Part shown: in pieces, positions 48,833 through 60,895 of the stretch
Layout: every line of letters begins with the position of its first letter
Position numbering within the stretch: position 1 is the stretch's first letter
Assembly (NCBI RefSeq): GCF_018320785.1
Contig: NC_054884.1
Location: forward strand, 25,545,667-25,609,666
DNA length: 64,000 nt
Direction of reading: 5' to 3'
From: Cheilinus undulatus
Lineage: Eukaryota; Chordata; Actinopteri; Labriformes; Labridae
Notes under the pieces: generated by a model
The model's database searches: none
Told to the model about the DNA's origin: nothing
Seen by the model: the letters and a program-made list of their open reading frames with translations, nothing else
Program-made: the position numbers and the translations under genes

Positions 48833-49639
48833 TGTTTTGTATCACGTTGGTAGTTGGCCTATAAATTCCAACTAATGATCCAAAAGGAAGTTTAATTAAC
48901 TGAATTCCTTTCAAGGCATGTTAAAATTTATACCATATCCGGTTAAAAAAGGGAAAGAGAAATACTAGAGTCTATTTAAGAGGTCTTCAACAGGTTTAAG
49001 GCATTAAGGTCTCATGCAGTCCTTTCTGAGTAACAGTGAGTCAAATCTTTTTAAAATAATCTGATATGATTAGATTTGTCTGTGATTTGTATCTTTTTCC
49101 CTTCCTGTCTTGTCACCAAGCCTAAGGTATTTGAAGCTGTGTTTTCCACCAGCCCAAGGCCTGCTCAGCATCTGGTTGACTTGGAAACAGCTGTGTTTTT
49201 ACAGATCTGACTTAGGGTTTATAGCTGCTCCCAGCAAGCCTGGGTTCACAGTGACTGTTTGGCTGAAAAATGTTAAATCTCACGTCTGCCTCCCTCGCTC
49301 ATAGTCCCACAGAAACACTGTTACTGTCACAGTTTCTCTTCCTGTTCTCAGGGACTGTATACACTATAAAACATCTAATAAGTGAAGAATCTGGGATGTT
49401 ATGAGCTGATGCTAATTAGAAAATTACAGCCTTGGAGAGTCTTAAATTCTAATTTGATGCCCAAAGTTAAGTTTCTCTGTTTTTCAGGGCAACAATCCAA
49501 ATGTCTATTTTTACCTCTCAAACATCTACTAGTAACATCAGCTAAATCCAAACTTTGGTCAAGAAAAAGCCTGCATTAACTCAATGATAATATCCTGATA
49601 TCCCACTGGACTTTCTGTTCTGGCAATTCTTGAACTCTT
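48833..49639. other. Intron 6 sequence, no gene
   Basis: AT-rich, with no recognised element or exon. Confidence 0.4.
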
Positions 49640-50000
49640 GAGGCTTCCCATTGGAGCTTGTTTGTGCTCTGTGAGCCTTTTCTGCCAGAGTAGTGTTACT
49701 GAGGTCAGGAACTGATGTCAGACGAGGAGACCTGGCCCTGAATCCGTGCTCTAATTCCCCCCGAAGGTGTCTAGTAGGGTTAAGGTCGGAGCTTTGTGCA
49801 GGCTAATCGAGATCATCTGCACCTACCTCAATGTTAAAGGGCTTTCCCTTAACATTACCACAAAGTTGGAAGTAGCCATTTGATTAAAATGTCTTTGCAC
49901 CCTAGATTTATCCATACAACTGTCAGATATTTGGGCATGATTTATACCTATGGAGATGTAAAAAATACAGAGTGGTAAGCTTGTGCTGAACCATGAAAGC
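49640..50000 (-). mobile_element. Very decayed Tc1-like remnant
   Basis: 'tagggttaaggtcggagctt', 'tgtgcaggcta' and 'taccacaaagttggaag' parallel the 'gggattgaggtcagggctct' and 'gttgccacaaagttggaag' text of 4363-4505, in the same orientation. Much of the element is missing. Confidence 0.6.
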
Positions 50001-51349
50001 CCATTTAATTACACTTGAGGCATAGCCTGGTTGCTGATGTTACTACAAGGTGGAAAGAGTGGAACAGTAATTAAGTTGTACTAGTAGCCAATTTCATTCA
50101 CTCCAATCTGTGAGCTTTCATTGTCTACCTTACGGTCTAAGCTGTTTTGCCTCAAGATGCCATACTGAAACTTTAAATCTAATAAGTTGATGCATAGTTG
50201 CAGTATTTGTGTAAAAATCGTATGAATTTAGTTGATGCAATGCTGGCAGCCAATGTAACTGCAGCACTTTAAGTTAATGAGCTCTTTAAGGGCTCACTTC
50301 TTTCCTACAAAGGCTTGTCTATGGGTTTTAGCAGCTATGTGCTTGTATTGAAGTGTTAGCATGAATACAGAGTTGTCCAGATACCAGACTTTTTATTAAA
50401 ATCAGATGATATTGATACCTGTTTCAATGTCATGGCAATACAACAAAAATGATCTGCTGGAAACCCAATATTGCTTCAATTCATTGTGTTTCAAGCAAAA
50501 AAGGCAAAATGAATTAGAAAAAATGTATAGGGCTGACCTAAAATAAAATATTTTCTCTGAATAATCATTAATTGACCAGAAAAAGTGTCCACAGTGATTC
50601 TTCTCTCTCCTGTAATTTTTATTTTGTTCACATGTAGGTCATTTAAGGGTGCCAAGGTTGTAAAGCTGTCATGAGTCTGCAAGTCGGGATGTAAAAGGAA
50701 ACTTTTAGGGACCAGGAAACGTGGCTGTCTCTCTCCTCCACTCTCTGTCAGTCCATAACAGACACAACTTTTGCATGTGCTTCTTCAAGAGACTTAATAA
50801 AACTTATTTGCTTTATCCGTGCAGTTTGCAAGGATAGATGTGTCAGATACTGAAGTGGAAAGTGGCACCAGTGGGCAGAAAGAGTCTTCAGCATCAGCCA
50901 AACAAAATCCTGTATCTTCTTTCATTTCTGCACAGGGGCATATCATAATCAATCAAGAAATAACATCTTGTCTCCATTCACTGCTCAGTTTCAAAAATAG
51001 GACTCTGGCACTTGCTCTCATTTGATTACCCATAGCTGCAAATAGTCTTTCTCTCAGCTCACGGCATCTTTGGGCTGAAATACAAATGTACACCATGTTT
51101 TTTTGGCAGAACTTCAGTACTTTTGGTACAGTTAATATAAAAATTATGGACATTGTATCCTTTAAAAAGTTTGACAACCTTACATGAATGTAGAATAATC
51201 AACTGAAATCAGTGTTTAGTTTGGGTTTCCTTTAAATTATAGTCATGGAGTAAACTGAATTTCATAAAATGTGTTGCTATTCTTAAAAAAAAAAACACTA
51301 AAAATAACAGAAAAAGTAGAAAACAGTAATTTCCGCTGATACTATGAAT
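50001..51349. other. Intron 6 sequence, no gene
   Basis: No exon or named repeat is supported. The + frame at 50819-51025 has no start context or domain. Confidence 0.4.
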
Positions 51350-51580
51350 GCGGGCTGGACAATAGTGCAGTTGTTAGTGCTATCACTTCACAGCAAGATG
51401 GTTCCTGATAAGAGTTTGGATATTTTTCTCATACGTGGATAGGTGTAAATATGAGTCCTTTGATTGACTGGTAACCATTCTAGCGTGTACGCTGTTTCTT
51501 GCCCAGTGAAGGTGGGATATGCTTCACCCCCTGGCAACCTCAAATGGGACAAGCAGTATTGATTGTAGATAGATGGACTT
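51350..51580 (+). mobile_element. Degraded tRNA-like SINE with LINE-type tail
   Basis: 'cagttgttagtgctatcact' and 'cagcaagatggttcctgata' are a decayed form of the fish SINE text (gcacagtggttagcactgttgcctcacagcaagaaggttcctggttc). The tail has 'gattgactggtaaccattct', 'gtgggatatgcttcaccccc' and 'gacaagcagtattgattgta'. Substitutions are many, so it is old. Confidence 0.7.
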
Positions 51581-54051
51581 TGAGTGCAGTACTTGAAATA
51601 GCACTCTGGGCTTAGTATTAACTGCAGTGCTGCAGTGCTGTCCTGAAGAAACTATGCAACTAATTGTGCAGTAACATGCACCTTTACTTAGCATTCATTG
51701 TTTCACCACACTTTCACTAATCAGAAGATTTAATAAATATAACTACATTCAAAAAAACTACACTTGTTGCATTAATATCATCCTACAGGAAAGAGTTCAA
51801 CAATTTTAACCAACTGCTCTTCCCTCTATAAAAACTGAAAAAAGCCAGATAAGTAGTAGCGATAAAATTTAAAGTGACATAATGAGTGTCAGACCACAGA
51901 GCTGAACTGAGCTGCTTGGATAGAGAATGAAGTCAAATAAATCAGACAGACTATGCTGTGGGTCTGCATAAATCTGCCATGTGAAACCCTGCCTATTGTA
52001 ACTTAACAGAGGTGGAAGCACATGCCTGCATGCTCCCATCACACAGACAGGAGTGACCACGATCTGTCACAGGACAGGTTTTTACACTGGGCAACTGCTC
52101 TTAGTGCAGGATTAGAGCTGACTGATGCTCAAGCAGATTACTCAGCTTGGACACATAAACCAAGACCTGCATGCCAGTCCGTGGCATTGGAGCAGGTCAT
52201 CCAGCATGGTGCTCTCTTTACGCTAATCTGTGGTTAAGAGCCAAACACATGTTAAGAATACTGTAGAGGAGGAGGTTCAATGTCCTCCACAGCAGGGGTG
52301 AAATGTAACAAAGTTTGTTTTAATGTGTTATGTGTTATGTACTGTTCTGTCCTGACATGTACCCAATTAAAGCACCAATTTGAGCTCCCTTCCTCTATTC
52401 TGTGCAACTTTTTAACCTAATGCAACCTAATTTCATAAGGGGGTGATGAGGCTTGTATAACATTGCATGAATGTGAAAAGAACAGTTACAAACTGTGGAG
52501 TTTTCTTTAAATCTGTGAAATTAAGGGCAAAATAAAAGCATACATGGCGCTACTCTGGGCAGCATACTTAAGCGTACTGTAGTGGGGTAAAAGCTGGATG
52601 CCTTTCTCCGGGACATCTCCCTGCTCTTTGATGTAAAATAATGTTTCTGCTGCTCTTTTGAATTTCTCATTTCAAAATAAAAAAAATTCTCAGAAAGCTC
52701 AGACGTAGTCAGAAGTATTCTGCACCTTATGGCAGCAAATATGTTCCCTTTTTACTGCCTCGTTTAGCTTTTTTCTCTTACTTTACATTTACTAGCACAT
52801 TTTTCCTTGGTTAAGCTAAAGTTTTTAGTTGTAAATTTTATATTTTTCTTTCAAAATTAAGGTAGGCTTTTATCCAAGGGGGTAGTAATTTGCTTTTAGC
52901 TTAAGAAAGCATAAATAACAATGTGAAAGGATAAGGATAGCAGTTCGTTGAGAAAATATTTTTGAGTGTAAAAGCAACAGGGATCACCAGACGTCATTTT
53001 GTACATGCCCTCATGAATATTTCTTAGTGTATTAAAGTGTCAAACATTGTCTTTCCCAGAAAAACACTCTAAAGTGGTCTCCTACCTCTAAGTCACACGA
53101 GTGTAGCAGTACGGCACATTTAATAATTACTCCTAGAGACAAGATCATAACACGTGTCTCTTTGCATTCATTTGAGTCACAAGTCAAGACACTATATGGA
53201 CTAAAAATGGTTTTGAAAGACGAATAACTAATTAATCAACATGTGACTAAGACTGCAATTAATTAAAAAAAACTTCAATCAAAAATGATCATCTTACAGT
53301 CTTAAATTGAAGCTAAAATAAAGCAGCAGTAAAGTGTCATGTGTGCGACATTGATTGGTTAAATGTTACCACCAGAACATTAAAATGCTGCCTAAATTTT
53401 GTGATTACAAAATCATGAGAAGAGCTGCCAGGGTGGATAGATTTGATTTTAACATGGTTGTGTTAACTATTTTTTTCCCTTTGCAAAATAAGCATAGCAG
53501 CAGTCTTCTATCCTGCAAGAGATGACAGTTTTTAACAAGAAGAGTACACAGTTGCTTGCGACATGGCTCTAGTCACAGACTGGAGTACTGACTGCAATCG
53601 TATTACTTGAGAAAGACGTCCACTAAATTGTCTTTCTACTGTGGGAAAAAGGTGGCTGAATTCAGGCTGATCTGTTCACCCTGTATCTCATCCCCTTTAG
53701 TGAAAATGTTTAATTTAACGTGAGTAATACAAGATATTCAAGCGTACTTTATTAAGGCTACAAAATAGCAGTTGCAATGGGAACATCTCTAACTGTAGAT
53801 TCCAAAAAACTGTATGTTTAATGGAAAAATCAGTAGGCTTCGGTATGGCATTGGTTGTGTCAATCCTCCTTACCACCTGATGGTGCCATCAGGTGGGTTT
53901 ACTCACCATTCAGCCTGAGTTTTTGGCCTGAACATGCACAGCACTGTACATACCTGCTAGAGTGAGGTAAAAGTGTGTTTCTTTTTAGCATTTTTCTGTC
54001 TATTTTTTATGAGACGCGAGAGTTACACCAAATAGGTGTGCCCTCTTGTTG
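51581..54051. other. Intron 6 sequence, no gene
   Basis: AT-rich. No exon, RNA gene or clear mobile element recognised. Confidence 0.4.
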
Positions 54052-54405
54052 TTAAAGGGATACTTCAACATTTTGGAAAATTCGTCCATTGCCATAATTA
54101 GTTGTCGGTGCAAACTATTTTTAGATCGCCGCTGCCGAGTTCGGACCTGCTGTGCCAAGTCAATGTAAGCAGATGGTATTCCGGCTTTCCCTCATCAAAC
54201 TCATCAAATACACAATCCAACAACTCCAAAACGCTCTCGTGGACAAGTTGTGACCTGTACATTCACCACGCTATAAAATAATCATGGAACATTACGAGAC
54301 AGAGATGTTTTAAAGCTAAATGCAAAGCCGGAACTACACTCCTACTAAGACTATAGGGATTGTGGCAATGGACGAATTTGACAAAATGTTGAAGTATCCC
54401 TTTAA
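54052..54405. mobile_element. MITE with TTAAAGGGATACTTCAACA termini
   Basis: The left end, TTAAAGGGATACTTCAACAT, is the exact reverse complement of the right end, ATGTTGAAGTATCCCTTTAA. A second inner pair, 'aattcgtccattgcca' and 'tggcaatggacgaatt', is also complementary. The total length is 354 bases with no coding capacity. TTAA at the borders would suit a piggyBac-type target, but no separate duplication can be told from the terminus. Confidence 0.85.
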
Positions 54406-55890
54406 GACTCTAGGCAAGTAAAATGCAGCACTCCTGTAGGCAGTTTTGACAGCTTTTACTTTTTTACATATACACCAGAATGAAAATCAAGCAGTGATGC
54501 AGCCATTACACAGTTGCCACACACCTAGTCTGAAACAGCTGTAAGTAAGCAGCTGTGCAAGTGGTAGAGAGCCCAGCTCACTCCACTGGGGTTCTTTTCT
54601 GGATAAAAAAACACCTTTACTATGTAAGGTGTACTCTCTAAGGTACACCTGTCCAACCCCAAATAACACAAATCTATAATCATGCATTTGCACATGTTGG
54701 CATGTTCAAGATAATCTGCTGAAGTTCAAAGTGAACCACAGAATTAGGAAGAAAAGTGATTTAAATTACTTTGAGTGTGACATGGTTGTTGGCAGTCTGG
54801 CAGACTTGGTCTTAACCATGCCTGGATGCATTGTTTGATGCCATAGTTGATTAGGTATTTGCATTACAGAACAGTTGAGAAAGGGTATTTGGTAACAGTG
54901 TACTTGATAAACTCTACTGGTGAGTGTATATTAGCTATAACAATACAAAATATTTTTTATAAAATTGGGTACTTCATTAAGCTGGTTTAGAAAAACTAAA
55001 TATTGTTTCTTAGTAAAGCTTTGTGGTAAGAATCTAAGCACATTTTCTCTGCTTTTGAGGGAACAATTATGTGTTTCAAATGAAAAAGCAACAACCCACA
55101 GTGTAAAACAGTAAATGTTTAGGATCCCCCTTACATTTCCATAAATATCTCTTAAGTACACTCATAAAAACATGTGCTGAGGTCATTTTACGCACAGAAA
55201 AACCATTAAAAACAGTGACTTTGAACACACAATAAAATGCTCCTCCTTCTCCCAGTTCCTTTTCTATTTTCTTAAAGCCATAAGAGCAGCATATATGTTC
55301 TAAAATAATCAGCCATATGTTTCTGTAATTACACCATGTGTAGGGCGCCTCAGTAATCTCCAGATTCGGGATCATAAATCTTCAGTGACTATGACCTTGT
55401 GGGTGAGAAGCATTCAACATGTGGAGAGAATGAAGTTGTTTTCAGAGGATTCTCAATCAAATAAACAAATCTGGGAGAGCTAGAGAGCGGGGTGGTTTGG
55501 TTCACAGGAAGCTAAATGTCACAACTCTGGTGTGAGGACGCCATCTATTGGAGAATAAACAAATTGATTTTTATAGTTTGACTGCCAGATATAGAAATGT
55601 GGCTTTAAAATTTAAAGAACTTGTGAGGATTTTCATTTTATTCTATACCTTTATCTCCATTTCTTATTTTTCAAAATAGCTTCACTTAAAAAGACAGTAT
55701 TTAAATTCAGGATTTGTGGGATATTTATAAAACCGTGCAGGAGAGCAGTCTTTTATTCTATTCTTTACTTCTGTGCATAAAAACCCACTAGTCAAGACTG
55801 AAAGCAACATGAGCATGCTACACAGTGTTGTGTCATGTTGGGAGATTGACCAAATGGTTTACTCATTTGTGCTTTCAATGCTTCACTAAC
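54406..55890. other. Intron 6 end, with a short Tc1-like fragment
   Basis: About 54700-54840 matches the 5' part of the Tc1-like element at 58925-59375 ('ataatctgctgaagttcaaa', 'agtgatttaaattactttga', 'gacatggttgttggcag'). Nothing else is recognised before exon 6. Confidence 0.55.
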
Positions 55891-55982
55891 CTGTACTTTC
55901 CAGTCCTGACTTGAACACCTTTCATTCCACAGTTCTGGGCTCCACCTACATCGTTCACCAGATCATCGCCAATCATCAGCAC
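55891..55982 (-). CDS. lhpp: lhpp exon 6
   Basis: It encodes residues 211-240 ([20 protein letters not shown], then [10 protein letters not shown]) plus two bases of the Arg241 codon. MIGDD with Asp216-Asp217 is HAD motif IV, which binds the Mg2+ cofactor; the following glycine-rich loop is typical of the family. The acceptor is CTTGCAG (AG at 55984-55983) and the donor is GTTAGT. This exon starts exactly in phase after exon 5. Confidence 0.95.
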
Positions 55983-56159
55983 CTGCAAGTAAAGACATAA
56001 AAAAGGCTCAAAATCAAACTATTATGCATTAAAACATAAACCATTTTATTGTGGTGCATGGATGCAAAGCAGGGTTGTTATGATACCAGAATTTTACATT
56101 TGATATGATACTGGTTGAAATCAAACAATGTCATTAACTATTTCAATACCACAGCAAGA

Positions 56160-57030
56160 AAACTGCGATGGGGCTCTCTTCCACACTGAATAAGATTGTC
56201 CTCTAGGTTGTTCCTTAATTTTGCTGCATTCATTTTACAAGCCTTCTGAGGACAGCTCCATTTTGAATGAGTCTCCCATATGCTTTTTGGCAAACTCTAG
56301 TCGATATTTAATATGAGTTTTACTCAACAGTGCTACTCTCCCCTAAAGCGTTGACTGGTGAAGAAACCAGGCCCATCTCACCTGCTGACACTTGTAATCC
56401 CTCAGAGAAGTCATAGGTGTCTTGGTGGCCTCTCTTATTAGTCTCCTTCTTGCACAGTCACTCAGTTTGTGATGGTCTGATGATCTAGGCAGATTTACAC
56501 ATGAGCCATATTCCTTCCATTTCTTGATAATGGATTTAACTGAACTCAAGGGATGTTCAGTAACCGGAATGTTTTTGTATTTCCATTCTTATACTTTTCA
56601 ATAACCTTTTCTCTGAGTTGCCTGGAGTGTTCTTTTGTCTTGTGGTGTAATGGTAGCCAGGAATACTAATTAACCAGTGACTGGACCTTCCAGACACAGG
56701 TATCTTCATACTACAATCACTTGAGACACATTCACTGCACTCTGGTGATCCCTATTTCACTAACTGTGGGACTAATAGCACCAATTAGTCAGATCTCTGT
56801 TGAATTAGGTCAGTCACTTTAAAGGAGATGCATATTTATTCATTATTATCACTTATTTAACCTGCATTTTTAATTTACATGGCATTACTCTGTAGAAGTT
56901 TGTTTTCACTTTGACATTAAAGAGTTTTTTGGTCTAAAAAGCCAAATTACATTGACCATGATTGATTTATAAAATCCAAAAAGGGTAAAACACCAAGGGG
57001 TTGAATACTCTTTATAAGCACTATATGTCC
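56160..57030 (-). mobile_element. Tc1-like transposon relic (third lineage), left-truncated
   Basis: On the - strand, 56549-56343 encodes the second helix-turn-helix part of a Tc1-like transposase (VKSIIKKWKEYGSCVNLPRS, then RRRLIREATKTPMTSL). Upstream of it, at higher coordinates, is the full non-coding 5' end with 'agaagtttgttttcactttg' and the terminus 'tgaatactctttataagcac'. The catalytic half is mostly decayed and the other end is lost. The terminus matches the MITE at 6566-7002. Confidence 0.8.
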
Positions 57031-58924
57031 CTGTTTGCAAAAGAATTAAGTTTGTGGTGACTTAACATGAGCAGGGATGTGCACATACATTTTACGTTTT
57101 CAAGGGAGGGGAAAAAAACACAAAAAAGAAGAAAGGGAGATATAGATCGGGTAAATTCAACCCTCTACGATTTCATATTCCCTGCTGATACTGCGACATG
57201 TCTATTTATAATGGCAAGCTGCTCATGGCATGCCATGTTTGAACACTGTCTTCAGGAAACCACAAAGTTGGCGTGTGGCTGTAAATACATTTTATTCTTT
57301 GTTTAGTAGATGCACCAGTTCAACCATGTCTGAATATTATTTTCTCAGTGTGCAAATCAATGTTCTACAAATAGATTTCAAGGGTATGACTCTGTGTCAT
57401 GTTTTTATCTTTGTTTAGAAGCAATACAATAACAGATCTTAGAATAAAAAAAATTAGTCTTTTGATTTATGCAGGTACAAATAGTGCTTTGATTTACTGA
57501 TGTGTTGTAATTAAAGTGATATGATTTGCTTTGCCAGGACAATGGTTGCCAAAACTCCACCAAACAGCTGACAGGCATAGCAAGCACACCATGCTCGGGC
57601 AGGTTCAGTTCAGTTCACATAAATGTCAAGCCAACACAAACACCAAAAACTTATGTAACAGAGTGCCAGGTAAAAAAGCTTTGTAAAGGCATCTAGTTGT
57701 ACATCAATACTTTTTGAATATTTTGAGTTTAATGTGTAATCTTTCATTGTTGCTGCAGGTATTTTTTGATCATTGCTGCACTCATTATATTTATTGTAGA
57801 CCTTGTGAAGCATTTTATGACCTTGCTCTGCAAAGGTGCTTTACCACATGAGTTTTACTTACTTGCACATGCAATTTAAGTGGAACTTCTAGTGTCTGAA
57901 ATCTAAAGGCCATAATGTTCTGTCTGTAGTTGCAGAATGTACAGCATTTGTCCTTTTTGATTCTTGCAAGGACTCTGAATATTAAGCAATAGGGATAAAT
58001 TGGCATACTACTTTGTACTATTATTACCCTGCAAGTGTTCATCAGGTGTCCCACTCTTTTTAACAAAAGTAGTGGTAGCCCAAATATTAGTTCAAATCAG
58101 GCCATTTTCTTTATCTCTCATTCTTCATGTACTTTCCCTGATTTGAAAATTGGCAGACTGTTCTCCAGGTTTTTTAGACCAGTTGGACCAGTGATTAATG
58201 GTTCCGCTCCTGTTCTTACAGCCCACTATCATCAGCTGGATCAGTTTCAGTCTGACATACCTTCCTCTCATGTTCTTTTTAAAATCAATCTTTTCTGCTG
58301 ACCATATTCCTGTTGCGAGAAAATTAGGCTGAACTTCTGCCTTTTGGTGTAAAAAAAATGATTTCTGAGTCAAACCATTAAGATTAACAAAGTCTCAAGA
58401 GGATCAAGAGAGGAAGAGAAAAAGGCATTAGCTGCACTTAATACACTTATCCATTAATGTGGGCTCAGCTTTTTGGTGACAGGAGTTAACTTTTTATAAG
58501 AAGATTCATTCTCAGGAATTTGGTTGAGCAATGAAAAGAGACTATCTGTATCTGTTTCATTTTGAGTATTTAGTGAGTAAACCAGGACCAGTCAGTTTGC
58601 ATTAAAGCCTGGGCCAGTAAGACCAGTAGATGAATTTGTTCGTGTTTCACTAAAAGAACAGAAATTAGTTTTAAAAAAAACGGCAAAACTTGGACTCAGA
58701 TGAACTCAGACTCCCTCATGGTACCAACTGCCAGGTTTAAAAATAGAAAAGCTTACATACAGTGTGGTGGTAGAGCACCATCATTCCTCCCAGGATACAC
58801 TGAGATCAGCTGATACCAGCGAGAGACTGTACACACGTGTTCAGACACCTGCTGAGGAGAAAAAAGCAGCAGGAGGGTGCGCCGAGGCTCTGCTGTGTGA
58901 TTGGTCCATGGCAGCAACTAATGA

Positions 58925-59375
58925 ATTTAGGCATGCAGACATGGTCAGGATGATCTGCTGAAGTTTAAAACGAGCATCAGAACAAGGAGGTATTGACTTA
59001 AGTGACTTTCAATGTGTCACAGTTGCTGATGCCAGACAGACTGGTCTAAGTATTTTAGAAAGTGTAATCTACTGGAATTTTCACTCGCAACTATCTCTAG
59101 GGTTTATAGAGAATGGTCCAAAAAGATCAATACCCAGTGAAGGGTAGTTCCCTGGACTAAAATGCCTTCAAAGAAGAATGACCGGACTGGTTTGAGCTGA
59201 TAGAACGGCAACAACAACCACTTCATACAGAAAGGCATCTCTGAATGTAAGATATATCAAACCTTGAACAGATGAGCTACAGCAGCACAAGACCACACTG
59301 TAAGCCACTCCCGTCATTTACAGAAAACTGGGGATAGGATTCACACAAGGTCACCAAAAATGCTTGAAGTCCTAG
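58925..59375 (+). mobile_element. Tc1-like transposon relic (fourth lineage)
   Basis: The text 'ggatgatctgctgaagttta', 'gacttaagtgactttcaatg', 'tctctagggtttatagagaa', 'gactggtttgagctgataga', 'gctacagcagcacaagacca' and 'caaggtcaccaaaaatgctt' follows the first half of a common fish Tc1-like transposase gene. Frames are broken by several stops and indels. The catalytic half is missing. Confidence 0.8.
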
Positions 59376-60190
59376 TATGGACTAAAATACTTGGAGATGT
59401 GCCAGCTCACTTCCAGTATACTGCTGAGTCTCAAATCTTGGGAATTTAGTCCCTGTGCAGATCCCTCACTATGAAATCTCTTTACTAATGCATGACTATA
59501 GGCCTTGATTGTGTTTCAGGCAAATGTATGTGTGGCGTGTTTCACAATAACGTAATGAAGAGTTGTAATTCCCCACAAGTTCAATAAAGTAACTGACATA
59601 AACTAAAGTGGCATTGTTCCAATCCACAACTGTCATTTCAGATATCAGCATGGTCACTATTATGAGAATAAAGCTTGTCCCTTTAGCTATTTGTGTGTGT
59701 ACAGGGACATTTCACTACTTTTGGGACACAAAAGACGCTTAAGAATTAAGAATATATTTTTGCACTCTGACCACAATCAGTCAGCTAAAATGGGAGTCTG
59801 TCCAAGGGTGAATTTCATTGCATATATCCATCTAGAAATAGTGATGTTATAGATGTCTGTGGTTGTAGTTCTTACTAGTTAGAAAGTTTTACCAAGATGA
59901 AACTCTGAGGGAAAATGTGCTTTGTGATAGGAGTGTGTTTGCTTTAAATGTTGCATACGTTGGCCACATTCTCTGTTTAAACTCCATCTACGTCAGTGTG
60001 GATTCCTGGCTTACTTCCCAGCACAGTCAGAGGCCAGAAAGAGTCAAAAAAGTGGGTGATTTTCCACAGCAAAGCTTAGCTTAATATTTAGCCTTTTGGC
60101 CTGGATCAAGGTCTTTATTATTACACAATAACCTCACCTGTTCTACATTATATTCACAGGATACGTTCAGTGTGCTCTGCTACTACGTAC

Positions 60191-60283
60191 CTCATGAGGT
60201 TGGAGTCCCATGTCATTGAGGACACTCTGGAAGAACATTGGTGAAGGTTTCCCGATTACTTCAGCCTTTAAATCACAGGCATA
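60191..60283 (-). CDS. lhpp: lhpp exon 5
   Basis: It encodes residues 180-210, YACDLKAEVIGKPSPMFFQS then VLNDMGLQPHE, a phase-0 exon of exactly 31 codons. GKPSP with Lys191 is HAD motif III, which stabilises the aspartyl-phosphate intermediate. Human has YACGIKAEVVGKPSPEFFKS here as I recall. The borders are AG at 60285-60284 and GTACGT at the 3' side. Confidence 0.95.
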
Positions 60284-60381
60284 CTGAAGGGAACAAAAAG
60301 AGAAAACAGTATTTACATGTTTCAAACTGCAGTTACTGACTCTTGATAAATATGCCGATGCAAATTTAACGTCTCCTTTAC

Positions 60382-60445
60382 CTCTAGAGCCTTCATGAAA
60401 ACACCAACATCTAGTTTCAGACCATCTGTCTCCTTGTAGTACCTC
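60382..60445 (-). CDS. lhpp: lhpp exon 4
   Basis: It encodes RYYKETDGLKLDVGVFMKAL then E (residues 159-179), preceded by one base completing Gly158. RYYKET and the LDVG motif match human LHPP. The acceptor is TTTTCACAG and the donor is GTAAAG. It is 64 nt long and lies only 98 bases from exon 5. Confidence 0.94.
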
Positions 60446-60741
60446 CTGTGAAAAGAGTATTGCATATGTTTTCATTTGTTCTATGTGATTTTCTAATCTT
60501 ACGCTTATTTTATGGGTATGTTGCTCTATGTGCAACATTTTGTGCTTTTTGTACTATTATTAATATTTCTCTTTTGTTAAAACATCTTACCGTTCCTCTA
60601 CTTCTTACTGTTGTTTAAATAAACCTACTGTTAATATTTCTCATGCAGATGTCTCTTCCTAAAGCTACCATAAGAGAAACTGCACACTCAGTTTCCTCAT
60701 ACTGATTAATAAAGTATTTCCCGTTCTGTAATATTTCTTAC
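60446..60741 (-). other. lhpp: lhpp intron 3
   Basis: A 296-base AT-rich intron with a GTAAGA donor. No feature is seen inside. Confidence 0.8.
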
Positions 60742-60895
60742 CCTTGGCCCAAAGAGAACAGCACTGGCTTCTCCAAACCTACAAGGACCCTGAATGCATC
60801 GTTCATATTCTCATAGGAAAACTTTTCAGCCGCATCTCCGATCACCACACAGTTTGGGTTGGTTTTGTCAACAGTTTCAAACTCCGAGAGAAGTC
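60742..60895 (-). CDS. lhpp: lhpp exon 3
   Basis: It encodes the end of Gly107 to the start of Gly158: LLSEFETVDKTNPNCVVIGD, AAEKFSYENMNDAFRVLVGL, EKPVLFSLGQ. In human the matching part is EFDQIDTSNPNCVVIADAGE...SYQNMNNAF. This is the cap domain of NagD-like (C2-capped) HAD enzymes, which shapes the substrate pocket. The acceptor is CTTCTGCAG (AG 60897-60896) and the donor is GTAAGA. The length (154 nt) keeps phase on both sides. Confidence 0.95.

Larger units (their letters stand above)
21189..55890 (-). other. lhpp: lhpp intron 6 (34.7 kb)
   Basis: The donor is GTTAGT at 55890-55885 and the acceptor AG is at 21190-21189. The intron contains Tc1-like relics, hAT and other MITEs, SINEs, the ATGGT minisatellite, repeats B, C and D, and several GC-richer blocks near 25.4-26.1 and 33.4-33.8 kb. 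I see no nested protein-coding gene; the longer open frames are repeat-derived or featureless. A long final intron is also a property of mammalian LHPP, as I recall. Confidence 0.85.
55983..60190 (-). other. lhpp: lhpp intron 5 (4.2 kb)
   Basis: The donor is GTACGT at 60190-60185 and the acceptor AG is at 55984-55983. It houses two Tc1-like relics (56160-57030 and 58925-59375) and otherwise AT-rich sequence. No exon of another gene is recognised. Confidence 0.8.

Noticed and set aside
50819..51025. Frame with Ser-rich segment (SDTEVESGTSGQKESSA)
   Set aside because: Looks protein-like but has no domain, and the surroundings lack exon signals. It may be a fragment of an unidentified transposon.
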